The notes under the pieces were generated by a model, which did not search any database, was not told the origin of the DNA, and saw nothing but the letters and a program-made list of their open reading frames with translations. Of a stretch of 64,000 nt of DNA, positions 17,115 to 26,748 are shown piece after piece (position 1 is the first letter of the stretch; each line of letters begins with the position of its first letter). Position numbers and translations under genes: made by a program. This stretch comes from Salinispora oceanensis (GTDB taxonomy: Bacteria > Actinomycetota > Actinomycetes > Mycobacteriales > Micromonosporaceae): positions 4,177,424 through 4,241,423 of the forward strand of contig NZ_KB911579.1 in assembly GCF_000383575.1 (NCBI RefSeq), given 5' to 3'.

Positions 17115-18860
17115 TTGGCCCCTTCAGTACGGACGACCAGGCACATTTTCGTCACCGGAGGCGTGGCCTCCTCGTTGGGTAAAGGCCTGACTGCCTCCAG
17201 CCTCGGTAGCCTGCTTACCGCGCGTGGCATGCGTGTGGTGATGCAGAAGCTCGACCCCTACCTCAACGTGGACCCGGGGACGATGAACCCGTTCCAGCAC
17301 GGTGAGGTCTTCATCACCGAGGACGGTGCCGAGACCGATCTCGATGTCGGTCACTACGAGCGGTTCCTCGACCGGGACCTGTCCGGGAAGGCCAACGTCA
17401 CCACCGGGCAGATCTACTCGGAGGTGATCGCCAAGGAGCGGCGCGGCGAGTACCTGGGGGATACCGTCCAGGTCATCCCGCACATCACCAACGAAATCAA
17501 GTCGCGGGTGCTCGGGATGGCCGAACCTGACGGCGAGGGCCAGGTGCCGGACGTCGTCATCACCGAGGTCGGCGGGACCGTCGGCGACATCGAGTCGCTG
17601 CCGTTCCTGGAGGCGATCCGGCAGATCCGCCACGATCTGGGGCGGGACAACTGTTTCTATCTGCACGTCTCGCTGGTGCCCTACCTGGCGCCGTCGGGCG
17701 AGCTGAAGACCAAGCCCACCCAGCACTCGGTCGCGCAGCTGCGCAGCATCGGTATCCAGCCGGACGCACTGGTACTGCGCTGTGACCGGGAGATCCCGGA
17801 CAAGGTCAAGCAGAAGCTCGCCCTCTACTGCGACGTTGACCTCGAGGCGGTCACCGCCGCCGCAGATGCGCCCAGCATCTACGACATCCCGAAGGTGCTG
17901 CACCGGGAGGGTCTTGACGCGTACGTGGTGCGTCGGCTCGGCCTCTCCTTCCGGGATGTGGCCTGGGCCCGCTGGGACGACCTGTTGGAGCGGGTGCACC
18001 AGCCCCGACACACGATCACCGTCGCCCTTGTGGGTAAGTATGTTGACCTGCCCGACGCGTACCTGTCGGTGAGTGAGGCGATCCGAGCCGCCGGCTTCGG
18101 GCACCGAGCCCGGGTACGGCTGAAGTGGGTGCCCAGCGACGAATGTGTCACCTCGGCCGGCGCGGCGGCCGCCCTGGCCGGGGTTGACGGTGTCGTCATC
18201 CCCGGTGGGTTCGGCGTCCGCGGCATCGAGGGCAAGGTCGGCGCCGCCCGGCATGCCCGGGAGAACGGCGTTCCGCTGCTCGGCCTCTGCCTCGGCCTCC
18301 AGTGCATGACCATTGAGGTGGCCCGGCACCTCGCGGGTCTGGACGGTGCGAACTCGTTGGAATTCGACGGGGAAGCCACCCATCCGGTCATCGCCACCAT
18401 GGCCGACCAGGAGGACATCGTCGCGGGCCGGGGCGACCTCGGCGGCACCATGCGGCTCGGGGCATGGCCGGCGGTGCTCACCGAGGGGTCGATCGTCGCC
18501 GAGGCGTACGGCAGCACCGAGGTCAGCGAGCGGCACCGGCACCGGTTCGAGGTGAACAACGCCTACCGTGACGTGCTCACCAAGGCGGGCCTGCACATCT
18601 CGGGGACCTCGCCGGACGGCCGGCTGGTCGAATTCGTCGAGCTGGACCGCGACCTGCACCCGTTCTTCGTGGCCACCCAGGCGCACCCGGAGCTGAAGAG
18701 CCGCCCGACCCGCCCGCACCCGCTGTTCGCGTCCTTCGTGGCGGCGGCCCTCGCGTACGCGCAGGCTGATCAGCTCCCGGTCGACCTGGACGGTGCGGCG
18801 GAGGCGAATGCCGCCAGTAACGGTGGGGCCTCCACGGCACCGGCGGCGTCGGCCTCGTGA
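17115..18860 (+). CDS. pyrG: CTP synthase
   Basis: 581 residues. The start is TTG at 17115 (MAPSVRTTRHIFVTGG), with GGGAGCAGG upstream. The N-terminal synthase domain has VTGGVASSLGKGLTASSLG (P-loop-like). The glutamine amidotransferase domain has GGFGVRG, the nucleophile Cys in LLGLCLGLQCM, and the His/Glu of AQAHPELKSRP. It makes CTP from UTP, ATP and glutamine. The last ~35 residues are Ala-rich and extra. It couples to the NUDIX gene (GTGA). Confidence 0.95.
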   Translation: MAPSVRTTRHIFVTGGVASSLGKGLTASSLGSLLTARGMRVVMQKLDPYLNVDPGTMNPFQHGEVFITEDGAETDLDVGHYERFLDRDLSGKANVTTGQIYSEVIAKERRGEYLGDTVQVIPHITNEIKSRVLGMAEPDGEGQVPDVVITEVGGTVGDIESLPFLEAIRQIRHDLGRDNCFYLHVSLVPYLAPSGELKTKPTQHSVAQLRSIGIQPDALVLRCDREIPDKVKQKLALYCDVDLEAVTAAADAPSIYDIPKVLHREGLDAYVVRRLGLSFRDVAWARWDDLLERVHQPRHTITVALVGKYVDLPDAYLSVSEAIRAAGFGHRARVRLKWVPSDECVTSAGAAAALAGVDGVVIPGGFGVRGIEGKVGAARHARENGVPLLGLCLGLQCMTIEVARHLAGLDGANSLEFDGEATHPVIATMADQEDIVAGRGDLGGTMRLGAWPAVLTEGSIVAEAYGSTEVSERHRHRFEVNNAYRDVLTKAGLHISGTSPDGRLVEFVELDRDLHPFFVATQAHPELKSRPTRPHPLFASFVAAALAYAQADQLPVDLDGAAEANAASNGGASTAPAASAS

Positions 18861-19462
18861 GCCCGGCCGGTCACCGTTACCAGGTGCGTTCGCGCGTCGA
18901 GCGGTACCGGGGTCGGATCTTCGATGTGGTCACCGACGAGGTGACCATGCCCGGTGGCGGCACCGCCCTCCGGGACTGTGCCCGACACCCGGGCGCGGTA
19001 TCGGTGGTGGCCCTGGACGAGGCGGGTCGGGTGGTGCTGATCCGGCAGTATCGGCACCCGGTCGGCCGGCACCTGTGGGAGCTGCCGGCCGGGCTGTTGG
19101 ACATCGCGGGCGAGGACCCGGCCGCTGCCGCCGGCCGGGAACTGGTCGAGGAGGCTGACCTGAACGCGGGTCGGCTCGATGTCCTGGTCGACGTGCACAG
19201 CTCACCGGGGTTCACCAATGAACTGGTCCGGGTGTTCTTGGCCCGTGACCTCACCGAGGTGCCGGTCGGTCGGCGGCACGGCCGGGCCGAGGAGGAAGCC
19301 GATCTTCAGCTCGTCCGGGTTGCCCTGGACGAGGCGGTGGAGATGGTGCTGGCTGGGGAGATCACCAACGCCGCGACGGTCGCCGGGCTGCTCGCCGCCG
19401 CTCGCGCCCGAGACGGGGGCTGGACGGCGCTGCGGCCGGCCGGGACACCGCTGCCACGCTGA
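18857..19462 (+). CDS. NUDIX hydrolase, ADP-ribose pyrophosphatase type
   Basis: 201 residues from GTG 18857. The NUDIX box is PAGLLDIAGEDPAAAAGREL followed by VEEADL, with one extra residue before the first Glu, as in the syntenic M. tuberculosis Rv1700 (ADP-ribose pyrophosphatase). The upstream strand VVLIRQYRHPVGRHLWELPA fits the ADPRase subfamily. It probably cleaves ADP-ribose to AMP and ribose-5-phosphate. Confidence 0.88.
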   Translation: MSPAGHRYQVRSRVERYRGRIFDVVTDEVTMPGGGTALRDCARHPGAVSVVALDEAGRVVLIRQYRHPVGRHLWELPAGLLDIAGEDPAAAAGRELVEEADLNAGRLDVLVDVHSSPGFTNELVRVFLARDLTEVPVGRRHGRAEEEADLQLVRVALDEAVEMVLAGEITNAATVAGLLAAARARDGGWTALRPAGTPLPR

Positions 19463-19467
19463 ATACG

Positions 19468-19507
19468 TATGTGAAAGGGGGGCCGCGCGCGGCCCCCCTT
19501 TCACATA
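19468..19507. terminator. 40-bp perfect palindrome, bidirectional terminator
   Basis: Positions 19468-19487 are exactly complementary to 19488-19507 (TATGTGAAAG, then a G6 run, then CCGCG, with no unpaired base at the centre). Read in either direction it gives a GC stem bordered by an A- or T-run. It lies between the ends of two convergent genes (NUDIX + and TM2 -), which fits a two-way terminator. Confidence 0.85.
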
Positions 19508-19521
19508 TACGGTGAAACCGG

Positions 19522-19770
19522 TCAGTCGCGCAGCGGCCGGCCTTGGCCGTCAACCCCACCCTTGATCAGGATCAGGACGCCGTCAACGACGCCCCAGATG
19601 CCGCCGATGCCGCACGTCACCAGGGTGACGATGAGCTGGAGTACGCCGATCTTGGTGTGGCCCATGTAGAACCGGCCGACGCCGAAGCTGCCGAGCACGA
19701 CCTGCAGGACGCCCGCGACGATTTTGCTCTTATCGGACCCACCCATCGGGTGGGTAAAAGGAGTAGTCAC
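19522..19770 (-). CDS. TM2-domain small membrane protein
   Basis: 82 residues from a GTG. The TM2 domain is visible: KIVAGVLQVVLGSFGVGRFY, then MGHTKIGVLQLIVTLVT and GIGGIWGVVDGVLIL, i.e. two TM helices joined by the GxGRFYxG turn. TM2 proteins are common and poorly understood in bacteria. It stands alone, convergent to the pyrG-NUDIX pair. Confidence 0.85.
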   Translation of the reverse strand: MTTPFTHPMGGSDKSKIVAGVLQVVLGSFGVGRFYMGHTKIGVLQLIVTLVTCGIGGIWGVVDGVLILIKGGVDGQGRPLRD

Positions 19771-20059
19771 GAGGGGACACAGTAATGATCCACATCAGCT
19801 GTCTGAACGGGGGATCAGTAGGTCCGGCGAGAAGTGGCGAATCTGGTCCCAACAGCGGAGTGTGCCGCCCCGCACCGGGCGGTTACCAAGATCGGCTTGA
19901 CACATCGTCAGCGGGAGCACCGACGACATGTCACAGTGCTGGCTCCCGGACGGTCAACTCCGGCCTAGACTGCCGCCGGCGGGGTGAGCACCGCGGCAAC
20001 GGAGCCGCTGTGACGCCGCGTAGCCGGGGCGAGCAGCCCTGGAGGAGGGGGTCTGCATC

Positions 20060-21175
20060 GTGAAGGTCGGCATCCCACGTGAGATCAAAAATCACGAGTA
20101 CCGAGTGGCGATCACGCCCGCCGGCGTCAACGAGTTCGTCCGCGCCGGCCATCAGGTCTTCATCGAGTCCGGCGCCGGCGTCGGCTCCAGCACCAGCGAC
20201 GAGGACTTCGCCGCCGCCGGTGCCACGATCCTCCCCACCGCGGACGAGGTGTGGGAGACCGCCGAGCTGGTACTGAAGGTCAAGGAGCCGGTCGCGGAGG
20301 AGTACCACCGGATGCGGCCGGGCCAGGTCCTCTTCACCTACCTGCACCTGGCCGCCTCCAAGGAGTGCACCGACGCGCTGCTGGACCGCGGGGTTACCGC
20401 CATCGCGTACGAGACCGTCGAACTGCCCGACCAGTCGCTGCCCCTGCTCGCCCCGATGTCCGAGGTGGCCGGGCGGCTCGCCCCGCAGGTCGGCGCCTAC
20501 CACCTACAGGCCCAGGGCGGTGGACGTGGCGTACTGATGGGCGGCGTCTCCGGGGTGTACGCGGCGAAGACCGTGGTAATCGGTGCCGGCGTCTCCGGGA
20601 TGAACGCCGCCGCGATCGCGCTCGGCCTCCAGGCCGAGGTGCTGCTGCTGGACAAGAACGTGGCCCGGCTACGTCAGGCCGACGCGATCTACCGAGGGCA
20701 CCTGCAGACGGTCGCCTCCAACGCGTACGAGATCGAGCGGGCGGTGGTTGACGCGGACCTGGTCATCGGCGCGGTGCTGGTGCCCGGTGCCAAGGCGCCG
20801 ACCCTGATCTCGAACGAGCTGATCGCCCAGATGAAACCCGGCAGCCTTCTGGTCGACATCGCCATCGATCAGGGGGGCTGCTTCGAGGACTCGCGCCCCA
20901 CCACCCACGCCGAACCGACGTACCCGGTGCACAACTCCGTCTTCTACTGCGTGGCGAACATGCCCGGGGCGGTGCCACACACCAGCACCTACGCGCTGAC
21001 CAACGTGACCCTGCCGTACGCCCTGGAACTGGCCAACTTCGGTTGGCGGGAGGCGCTGCGTCGGGACCCCGCCCTCGCGCTGGGTCTGAACACCCACGAT
21101 GGTCAGGTCGTCTACGGACCGGTCGCCGACGCGCACGGCATGGCCACCCTGCCGCTGGCCGAGGTGCTGGCCTGA
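20060..21175 (+). CDS. ald: Alanine dehydrogenase
   Basis: 371 residues from GTG 20060, with GGAGGAGG upstream. MKVGIPREIKNHEYRVAITP is the typical N-terminus. The catalytic Lys (VLKVKEPV), His (YLHLAASKE) and NAD motif VIGAGVSGMNAAAIALGL are present. It interconverts L-alanine and pyruvate. The length equals the M. tuberculosis enzyme. The ~280-base gap upstream has a TTGACA at 19897 but no convincing -10, so the promoter is open. Confidence 0.95.
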   Translation: MKVGIPREIKNHEYRVAITPAGVNEFVRAGHQVFIESGAGVGSSTSDEDFAAAGATILPTADEVWETAELVLKVKEPVAEEYHRMRPGQVLFTYLHLAASKECTDALLDRGVTAIAYETVELPDQSLPLLAPMSEVAGRLAPQVGAYHLQAQGGGRGVLMGGVSGVYAAKTVVIGAGVSGMNAAAIALGLQAEVLLLDKNVARLRQADAIYRGHLQTVASNAYEIERAVVDADLVIGAVLVPGAKAPTLISNELIAQMKPGSLLVDIAIDQGGCFEDSRPTTHAEPTYPVHNSVFYCVANMPGAVPHTSTYALTNVTLPYALELANFGWREALRRDPALALGLNTHDGQVVYGPVADAHGMATLPLAEVLA

Positions 21176-21192
21176 CCGGCGGCGACGCAACC

Positions 21193-22170
21193 GTGGCGGC
21201 CGAGGCCGGACCAGATCCCGCGCCGGCCCTACGCCGCGCCGTCCGCGGCTACCTGGACCACCTCGCCGTTGAGCGGGGACTCGCGGCGAACACCCTCGCC
21301 TCGTACCGGCGGGACCTGGCCCGCTACCTCGACACCCTCGCGTCGAGTGGGGTGACCGACCTGGCGTCGGTCGCCCCGGGCCAGGTGGAAGCCCACCTGG
21401 CCCGGCTGCGCGTCGGGGACGAAGAACGCCCGCCCCTCGCGGCCTCCTCCGCGGCGCGGGCCGTCAGCGCCGTACGCGGACTGCACCGCTTCGCGCTGCG
21501 CGAGGGCCTGACCGGTGCCGACCCGAGCCGTGAGGTCCGCCCACCCGCGCCGCCCCGCCGGCTACCCCGGGCGCTGCCCGTTTCCGACGTGATCCAACTA
21601 CTGGAGGCGGCCGGACCGGTCTCCACCGCCGGCGCGGAGGCGCCACTCGGGCTGCGGGACCGGGCGCTGCTGGAGTTCCTGTACGGCACCGGCGCGCGGA
21701 TCTCCGAGGCGGTCGGCGCCGCCGTTGACGACCTCGACACCGACTCCGGCGCGGTACTGCTGCGGGGCAAGGGCGGGCGGAACAGACTCGTTCCGATCGG
21801 CGGGTACGCCGTGGCCGCGCTGCACGCCTACCTGGTGCGCGCCCGCCCCGGCCTCGCCGCCGCCGGCCGAGGCACCCCGGCGGTCTTCCTCAACTCCCGC
21901 GGCGGCCCGCTGTCCCGGCAGGGCGCCTGGGCCATCCTGCGCGGTGCCGCCCGGCGGGCCGGCCTGCCGGATGCCGGGCCGCAGGCGGTTTCCCCGCACA
22001 CGTTGCGTCACTCCTACGCCACCCACCTGCTCGACGGTGGCGCCGACGTGCGCGTCGTGCAGGAACTTCTCGGCCACGCCTCGGTCACCACCACCCAGGT
22101 GTACACGCTGGTCACCGTCGAACGGCTACGGGAGGTGTACGCGACAGCCCACCCGCGGGCGCTCGGTTGA
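21193..22170 (+). CDS. xerD: Site-specific tyrosine recombinase XerD
   Basis: About 325 residues; GTG 21193 is chosen because the family N-terminus (RGYLDHLAVERGLAANTLAS) follows soon after. Catalytic residues are visible: Arg in GTGARISEAVGAA, Lys in LRGKGGRNRLVP, HTLRHSYATHLL (HxxR), LLGHASVTTTQVYT (H and Tyr). It resolves chromosome dimers at dif with XerC. It is 17 bases after ald and before the parA-scp group, as in mycobacteria. Confidence 0.92.
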   Translation: MAAEAGPDPAPALRRAVRGYLDHLAVERGLAANTLASYRRDLARYLDTLASSGVTDLASVAPGQVEAHLARLRVGDEERPPLAASSAARAVSAVRGLHRFALREGLTGADPSREVRPPAPPRRLPRALPVSDVIQLLEAAGPVSTAGAEAPLGLRDRALLEFLYGTGARISEAVGAAVDDLDTDSGAVLLRGKGGRNRLVPIGGYAVAALHAYLVRARPGLAAAGRGTPAVFLNSRGGPLSRQGAWAILRGAARRAGLPDAGPQAVSPHTLRHSYATHLLDGGADVRVVQELLGHASVTTTQVYTLVTVERLREVYATAHPRALG

Positions 22171-22339
22171 TGGGTGTGACACGCCGGACCGGTGCTGAGC
22201 GGCCAGCTCGCCGGTGGCGTACAGTCAGGTCCGGCGCGGACCTGGCGGAAGTGACGCGGCCCAGGATTCGCGACGGCGTCGCGAAGGACGTCGGTCGGCT
22301 CCGACGCCGGTATGGTCGTCGGGAGGGGGCAACGAAGAC

Positions 22340-23263
22340 ATGGTTGGCAACGGTGGCCGTGCCGAGACCTGGACCTCGGAGCTCCGCGAGCAGCAGTCCA
22401 CACTCGGTAATGACCTCGGTCCGGCAGATCCGGCCGCGTACACGACGCGGAAGCCGATCCCCGAACCGATGCCGACCGATCGGCACGGCCCCGCCCGCAT
22501 CATCGCGATGGCGAACCAGAAGGGCGGTGTCGGCAAGACCACCACGACCATCAACCTGGGCGCCGCGCTGGCCGAGTATGGTCGCCGGGTGCTGCTGGTC
22601 GACTTTGACCCGCAGGGCGCCCTCTCGGTCGGCCTGGGGGTCAACCCGCACAACCTCGACCTGTCGGTCTACAACCTCCTCATGCAGGACGACGTCACCT
22701 GTGACGATGTGCTGATCAAGACCGATGTGGCGGGACTGCACCTGCTTCCGGCCAATATCGACCTCTCCGCTGCCGAGATCCAACTGGTCAACGAGGTCGC
22801 CCGGGAGATGGCGCTGGCGCGGGTGCTGAAGAGCATCCGGAAGGAATACGACTTCATCCTGATTGACTGCCAGCCCTCCCTGGGCCTATTGGCGATCAAC
22901 GCGCTGACCGTCTCCCACGGCGTGCTCATCCCGCTGGAGTGCGAGTTCTTCAGCCTCCGTGGGGTGGCCCTGCTGCTGGACACAATCGACAAGGTTCGCG
23001 AGCGACTCAATTTCGACCTGGAGCTCGAAGGCATCCTCGCCACCATGTACGACAGCCGCACCACCCACTGCCGCCAGGTGCTGCAGCGGGTGGTGGAGGC
23101 TTTCGGCGACAAGGTCTACCAGACGGTGATCACCAAGACCGTGAAGTTCCCCGAGTCCACCGTCGCCGGGGCGCCGATCACCACCCTCGACCCGGCCTCC
23201 TCCGGCGCGCGGAACTACCGGCAACTCGCCCGCGAGGTGATCGCCGCCCAGGCGGAGCGGTAG
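22340..23263 (+). CDS. parA: ParA/Soj-family ATPase
   Basis: About 307 residues from ATG 22340, with GGGAGGGGG at 22321-22329. A ~50-residue N-terminal extension precedes the deviant Walker A motif ANQKGGVGKTTTTINLG (~55-71). VLLVDFDPQGALSVGLG (A' motif) and DFILIDCQPSLGLLAINAL (Walker B) follow. No parB lies beside it. In actinobacteria this ParA sits next to scpA/scpB, apart from the oriC parAB, and probably helps chromosome organisation. Confidence 0.88.
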   Translation: MVGNGGRAETWTSELREQQSTLGNDLGPADPAAYTTRKPIPEPMPTDRHGPARIIAMANQKGGVGKTTTTINLGAALAEYGRRVLLVDFDPQGALSVGLGVNPHNLDLSVYNLLMQDDVTCDDVLIKTDVAGLHLLPANIDLSAAEIQLVNEVAREMALARVLKSIRKEYDFILIDCQPSLGLLAINALTVSHGVLIPLECEFFSLRGVALLLDTIDKVRERLNFDLELEGILATMYDSRTTHCRQVLQRVVEAFGDKVYQTVITKTVKFPESTVAGAPITTLDPASSGARNYRQLAREVIAAQAER

Positions 23264-23283
23264 ACCGAAAGTAGGGCGCCCAG

Positions 23284-24342
23284 GTGGTGGACTACGGTTT
23301 GCCGGTGACCGCACCGCCCCTCGACCAGCCCACGCCCGCCGGGGCCAGCGACCCCGCCCGCGGTGGGGAGGAGACCAGCGGCTTCACCGTTCGGTTGGCC
23401 AACTTCACCGGCCCGTTCGACCTGCTGCTGCAGCTGATCAGCAAGCACAAGCTGGACGTCACCGAGGTGGCGTTGCACCAGGTCACCGACGAGTTCATCG
23501 CCTACCTGCGGGCCCTGGGCGAGCACTGGGATCTGGACGAGACCAGCGAGTTCCTGCTCGTCGCCGCCACCCTGCTCGACCTCAAAGCGGCCCGGCTGCT
23601 ACCCGCCGCCGAGGTTGAGGATGAGGCGGACCTGGCCCTGCTGGAAGCCCGGGACCTGCTCTTCGCGCGGCTGCTGCAGTACAAGGCGTACAAGGAGGCG
23701 GCGGCGCACATCGCGGTGCTCGAGGAGACCGGCGGGCGGCGGTACCCGCGGGCGGTGACGCTGGAGCCACGGTACGCGCAGGCCCTGCCCGACCTGGTGT
23801 TTGGGATCGGCCCACAGCGGCTACGGGACCTGGCTGCCCGGGTGTTCACCCCGAAACCGCCGCCCGAGGTGTCCATCGCGCACGTGCACCGGGTCCGGGT
23901 CAGCGTCCGGGAGCACGCCGAGATCATCGCCGAGCGGTTACGCCGGGCCGGCACGGCCACGTTCACCGGGCTCTGCGCGGACTGCGAGGCCCTCCTCGAG
24001 GTGGTGGCCCGCTTCCTCGCCCTGCTGGAACTCTACCGGGAAGGGCTGGTCGCCTTCGCCCAGGAAGAGGCCCTGGAAGAGCTGACCGTACGCTGGACCG
24101 GCCCCGTCGATGGCGGGGGTGACCTGGATATCGACGAGTACGCGGGGAGCCGCTCCACCGCCGGATCCGACGAGGCTGGCCCGGTCGACTCCGGCCCGTT
24201 CGACTCCGGCGCGGCCGGCGCTGGCCCGGCCGACTCCGGGTCCGGAGGGGCAGCGCCACCCCCGGCGACCAGGTCGTACCCGGCAGGGTCGGCGCCACCC
24301 GGCGGAGGGCCGGCTACGACAGAGGACAAGCGAGATGGGTGA
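23284..24342 (+). CDS. scpA: Segregation and condensation protein ScpA
   Basis: 352 residues from GTG 23284 (GTG 23305 possible). The ScpA/kleisin N-terminus is clear: FTVRLANFTGPFDLLLQLIS, then KHKLDVTEVALHQVTDEFIA. The C-terminal winged-helix part lies near residues 195-265. The last ~75 residues are a low-complexity Asp/Ser/Gly/Pro tail with repeats of the SGPxDSG type, longer than in most ScpA. It overlaps scpB by 8 bases. Confidence 0.92.
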   Translation: MVDYGLPVTAPPLDQPTPAGASDPARGGEETSGFTVRLANFTGPFDLLLQLISKHKLDVTEVALHQVTDEFIAYLRALGEHWDLDETSEFLLVAATLLDLKAARLLPAAEVEDEADLALLEARDLLFARLLQYKAYKEAAAHIAVLEETGGRRYPRAVTLEPRYAQALPDLVFGIGPQRLRDLAARVFTPKPPPEVSIAHVHRVRVSVREHAEIIAERLRRAGTATFTGLCADCEALLEVVARFLALLELYREGLVAFAQEEALEELTVRWTGPVDGGGDLDIDEYAGSRSTAGSDEAGPVDSGPFDSGAAGAGPADSGSGGAAPPPATRSYPAGSAPPGGGPATTEDKRDG

Positions 24343-25135
24343 CGAGGAACACCGGGACTCCCTGGCCGACCAGGCCGCCGCGTGGATCCCGCCATGGGAA
24401 CGCCACCGCGAGGCAACGACCAAACCGGTCGCGGAGGCAGCAGCCGCTGCCGCCTCGGACGGGGGAGACCCCAACCCCGAACCGCCCGGTGCTGGTGCCG
24501 AAGCGGGTACCGGCGCTGGCCGGGAGTCGGCACCCGAACGGGGACGGTCCCACAAACGGGGGCCGGCCCCGCCCCCCGCGTTGGTGCTCGACGACGCCGA
24601 GCTACACGGTGCCCTGGAAGCGATCCTCCTGGTCGTGGACGAGCCGGTCGCCGAGATGACCCTCGCCGACGTACTGGAGCAGCCGCTCGAACGGGTCCGG
24701 GCGATGCTGCACGCCATCTCCACCGACTACACCACCCGCGGGCACGGCTTCGAGCTGCGCCGAGCGGCCGGCGGGTGGCGCCTGTACACCCGGCCGGAGT
24801 ACGCCGGGTACGTGGAACGGTTCGTCCTCGACGGCCAGACCGTACGGCTGACCCAGGCCGCGCTGGAGACCCTGGCCGTGGTCTCCTACAAGCAGCCAGT
24901 GACCCGATCCCGGATTTCCGCCATCCGCGGTGTGAACTGCGACGGGGTGATCCGTACCCTGGTCTCCCGCGGGCTGGTGGAGGAGTGCGGCACCGAACCG
25001 GAAACCGGTGCCCACCTCTACCGGACCACCACCCTGTTCCTGGAGAAGCTCGGCTTGGACAGCATCACCGACCTGCCGCCGCTCGCTCCGTTCCTCCCCG
25101 ACGATGTGGAAGACCTCGCCGATGCCTCGCGATAA
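24335..25135 (+). CDS. scpB: Segregation and condensation protein ScpB
   Basis: About 266 residues from ATG 24335. Residues 1-85 are polar and Pro/Ala-rich. The ScpB double winged helix begins at ~85 (LHGALEAILLVVDEPVAEMT) and contains GWRLYTRPEYAGYVERFVLD and LAVVSYKQPVTRSRISAIRG. It forms the condensin complex with SMC and ScpA. It overlaps rluB by 14 bases. Confidence 0.92.
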   Translation: MGDEEHRDSLADQAAAWIPPWERHREATTKPVAEAAAAAASDGGDPNPEPPGAGAEAGTGAGRESAPERGRSHKRGPAPPPALVLDDAELHGALEAILLVVDEPVAEMTLADVLEQPLERVRAMLHAISTDYTTRGHGFELRRAAGGWRLYTRPEYAGYVERFVLDGQTVRLTQAALETLAVVSYKQPVTRSRISAIRGVNCDGVIRTLVSRGLVEECGTEPETGAHLYRTTTLFLEKLGLDSITDLPPLAPFLPDDVEDLADASR

Positions 25136-25892
25136 CCGCGCCCCGAAACCCGACGCGCCCGTCTACACCGGCCCGGAACGCCTCCAGAAGGTGCTCGCCG
25201 CCGCCGGTGTCGGATCTCGACGTGCCTGCGAAGACCTGATCTTCCGCCGGCGGGTGACAGTGAACGGCCGGGTCGCCCAACTCGGGGACCGGGCGGATCC
25301 GACCTCCGACACCATCTACGTCAACGGCGAGCGCCTCCAGGCCGACATCCGGCTGGTCTACCTCGCCATGAACAAGCCCCGGGGCGTCGTCTCCACCATG
25401 GCGGACGAGAAGGGCCGGACCGCCCTCGCCGACTTCCTCGGCAACCGGGTGGAAGAGCGGGTCTACCACGTCGGACGCCTCGACGCGGACAGCGAGGGCC
25501 TGCTGCTACTCACCAACGACGGCACGCTCGCGCATCGGCTCATGCACCCCTCCTTTGGGGTGCCCAAGACGTACCTGTGTGAGGTGTCCGGCCCGATCCC
25601 GCGGTCGCTGGGCCGGCGCCTCGCCGCCGGCGTCGAGCTGACCGACGGTCCCGCGACGGTGGATGCGTTCCGGGTGGTGGACACGCTGGGCAAAACCGCC
25701 CAGGTGGAGGTAACCCTGCACGAAGGACGCAAGCACATCGTGCGGCGCCTCTTCGATGCGGTCGGCCACCCGGTGACCCGGCTGGTGCGTACCTCGATCG
25801 GGCCGATCCGGCTCGGGGACCTCCGCGCCGGACGCACCCGTCGGCTCACCAACGCGGAGGTCGCCGCGCTGTTCAAGGCCGTCGGCGACTGA
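25122..25892 (+). CDS. rluB: 23S rRNA pseudouridine synthase, RluB type
   Basis: About 256 residues from ATG 25122. An S4 domain (ERLQKVLAAAGVGSRRACED) is followed by the RsuA/RluB catalytic motif GRLDADSEGLLLLTNDG with the catalytic Asp. KPRGVVSTMADEKGR and HEGRKHIVRRLFDAVGHPV are family strands. It probably makes the pseudouridine near position 2605 of 23S rRNA. Position after scpB is conserved. Confidence 0.92.
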   Translation: MPRDNRAPKPDAPVYTGPERLQKVLAAAGVGSRRACEDLIFRRRVTVNGRVAQLGDRADPTSDTIYVNGERLQADIRLVYLAMNKPRGVVSTMADEKGRTALADFLGNRVEERVYHVGRLDADSEGLLLLTNDGTLAHRLMHPSFGVPKTYLCEVSGPIPRSLGRRLAAGVELTDGPATVDAFRVVDTLGKTAQVEVTLHEGRKHIVRRLFDAVGHPVTRLVRTSIGPIRLGDLRAGRTRRLTNAEVAALFKAVGD

Positions 25893-26064
25893 CGGCGGCG
25901 GTGGCGGGTACCGCAGCCGGTAGGCTCCGTGCGGCCCGCTGCGCGGGGGCGGTCGCTCCCGGAGGTGCGGCACCAGGGGAGCGCACCGTGCCAGGCATCA
26001 TTGTCGGCGGGCGGACACCGCTTGCGGGTATGGACCCGCGAGGTACGGACTGAGGAGGACTGCG

Positions 26065-26748
26065 GTGGAGGAAAACGTACGGACCGGGCGCTGCGTGGTC
26101 GCTGTGGACGGGCCGTCCGGTTCGGGTAAGTCCACCGTTTCCCGGCGACTCGCGATCGCCCTGGGCGCCCGCTACCTCGACACCGGCGCGATGTACCGGG
26201 CGGTCACCTGGGCGGTCCTCCGCTCCGGAGTTGACCTGGCCGACCCGTCGGCCGTGGCCAAGGTCGCGGGGGAAACCGAGCTCGGCATCGGCACCGATCC
26301 CGAGGGATACGGCGTGACCGCCGACGGCGTACCCATCGAGGTGGAGATCCGTGGACCCGAGGTGACCGGGGCGGTCTCGGCCGTGGCCGCCGTACCGGCG
26401 GTCCGCTCGATGCTCGTCAACCGGCAGCGGGACCTCGCCGCCACCGCCGGTCGGATCGTGATCGAGGGGCGCGATATCGGTGCGGTAGTAGCCCCGAACG
26501 CCGACCTGAAGGTCTACCTGACCGCGTCCGCGGCCGCCCGGGCAGCCCGACGCAGCACCGAGGACGCCACCGACGTGGGTCAGACCGCCGCCGACCTTGC
26601 CCGCCGGGACCGGTTGGACTCGACTCGCAAGGCCGACCCGATGACGCAAGCCCCGGACGCCGTGGTGCTGGACACCACCGAACTCGGCATCGACGAGGTC
26701 GTCGCGCGGATGCAGGAGATGCTGGCTGAGCGGGGTGTGGGTCGATGA
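26065..26748 (+). CDS. cmk: Cytidylate kinase
   Basis: 227 residues from GTG 26065, with GAGGAGG upstream. P-loop AVDGPSGSGKSTVSRRLA (~12-29), substrate motif LDTGAMYRAVTWA (~40-52), and VIEGRDIGAVVAPNADLK (~133-150). It phosphorylates CMP/dCMP. It overlaps der by 4 bases (ATGA). Confidence 0.93.
   Translation: MEENVRTGRCVVAVDGPSGSGKSTVSRRLAIALGARYLDTGAMYRAVTWAVLRSGVDLADPSAVAKVAGETELGIGTDPEGYGVTADGVPIEVEIRGPEVTGAVSAVAAVPAVRSMLVNRQRDLAATAGRIVIEGRDIGAVVAPNADLKVYLTASAAARAARRSTEDATDVGQTAADLARRDRLDSTRKADPMTQAPDAVVLDTTELGIDEVVARMQEMLAERGVGR

Noticed and set aside
19785..20063. 92-codon frame upstream of ald
   Set aside because: No ribosome site; low-complexity translation; it lies over the likely ald promoter region.
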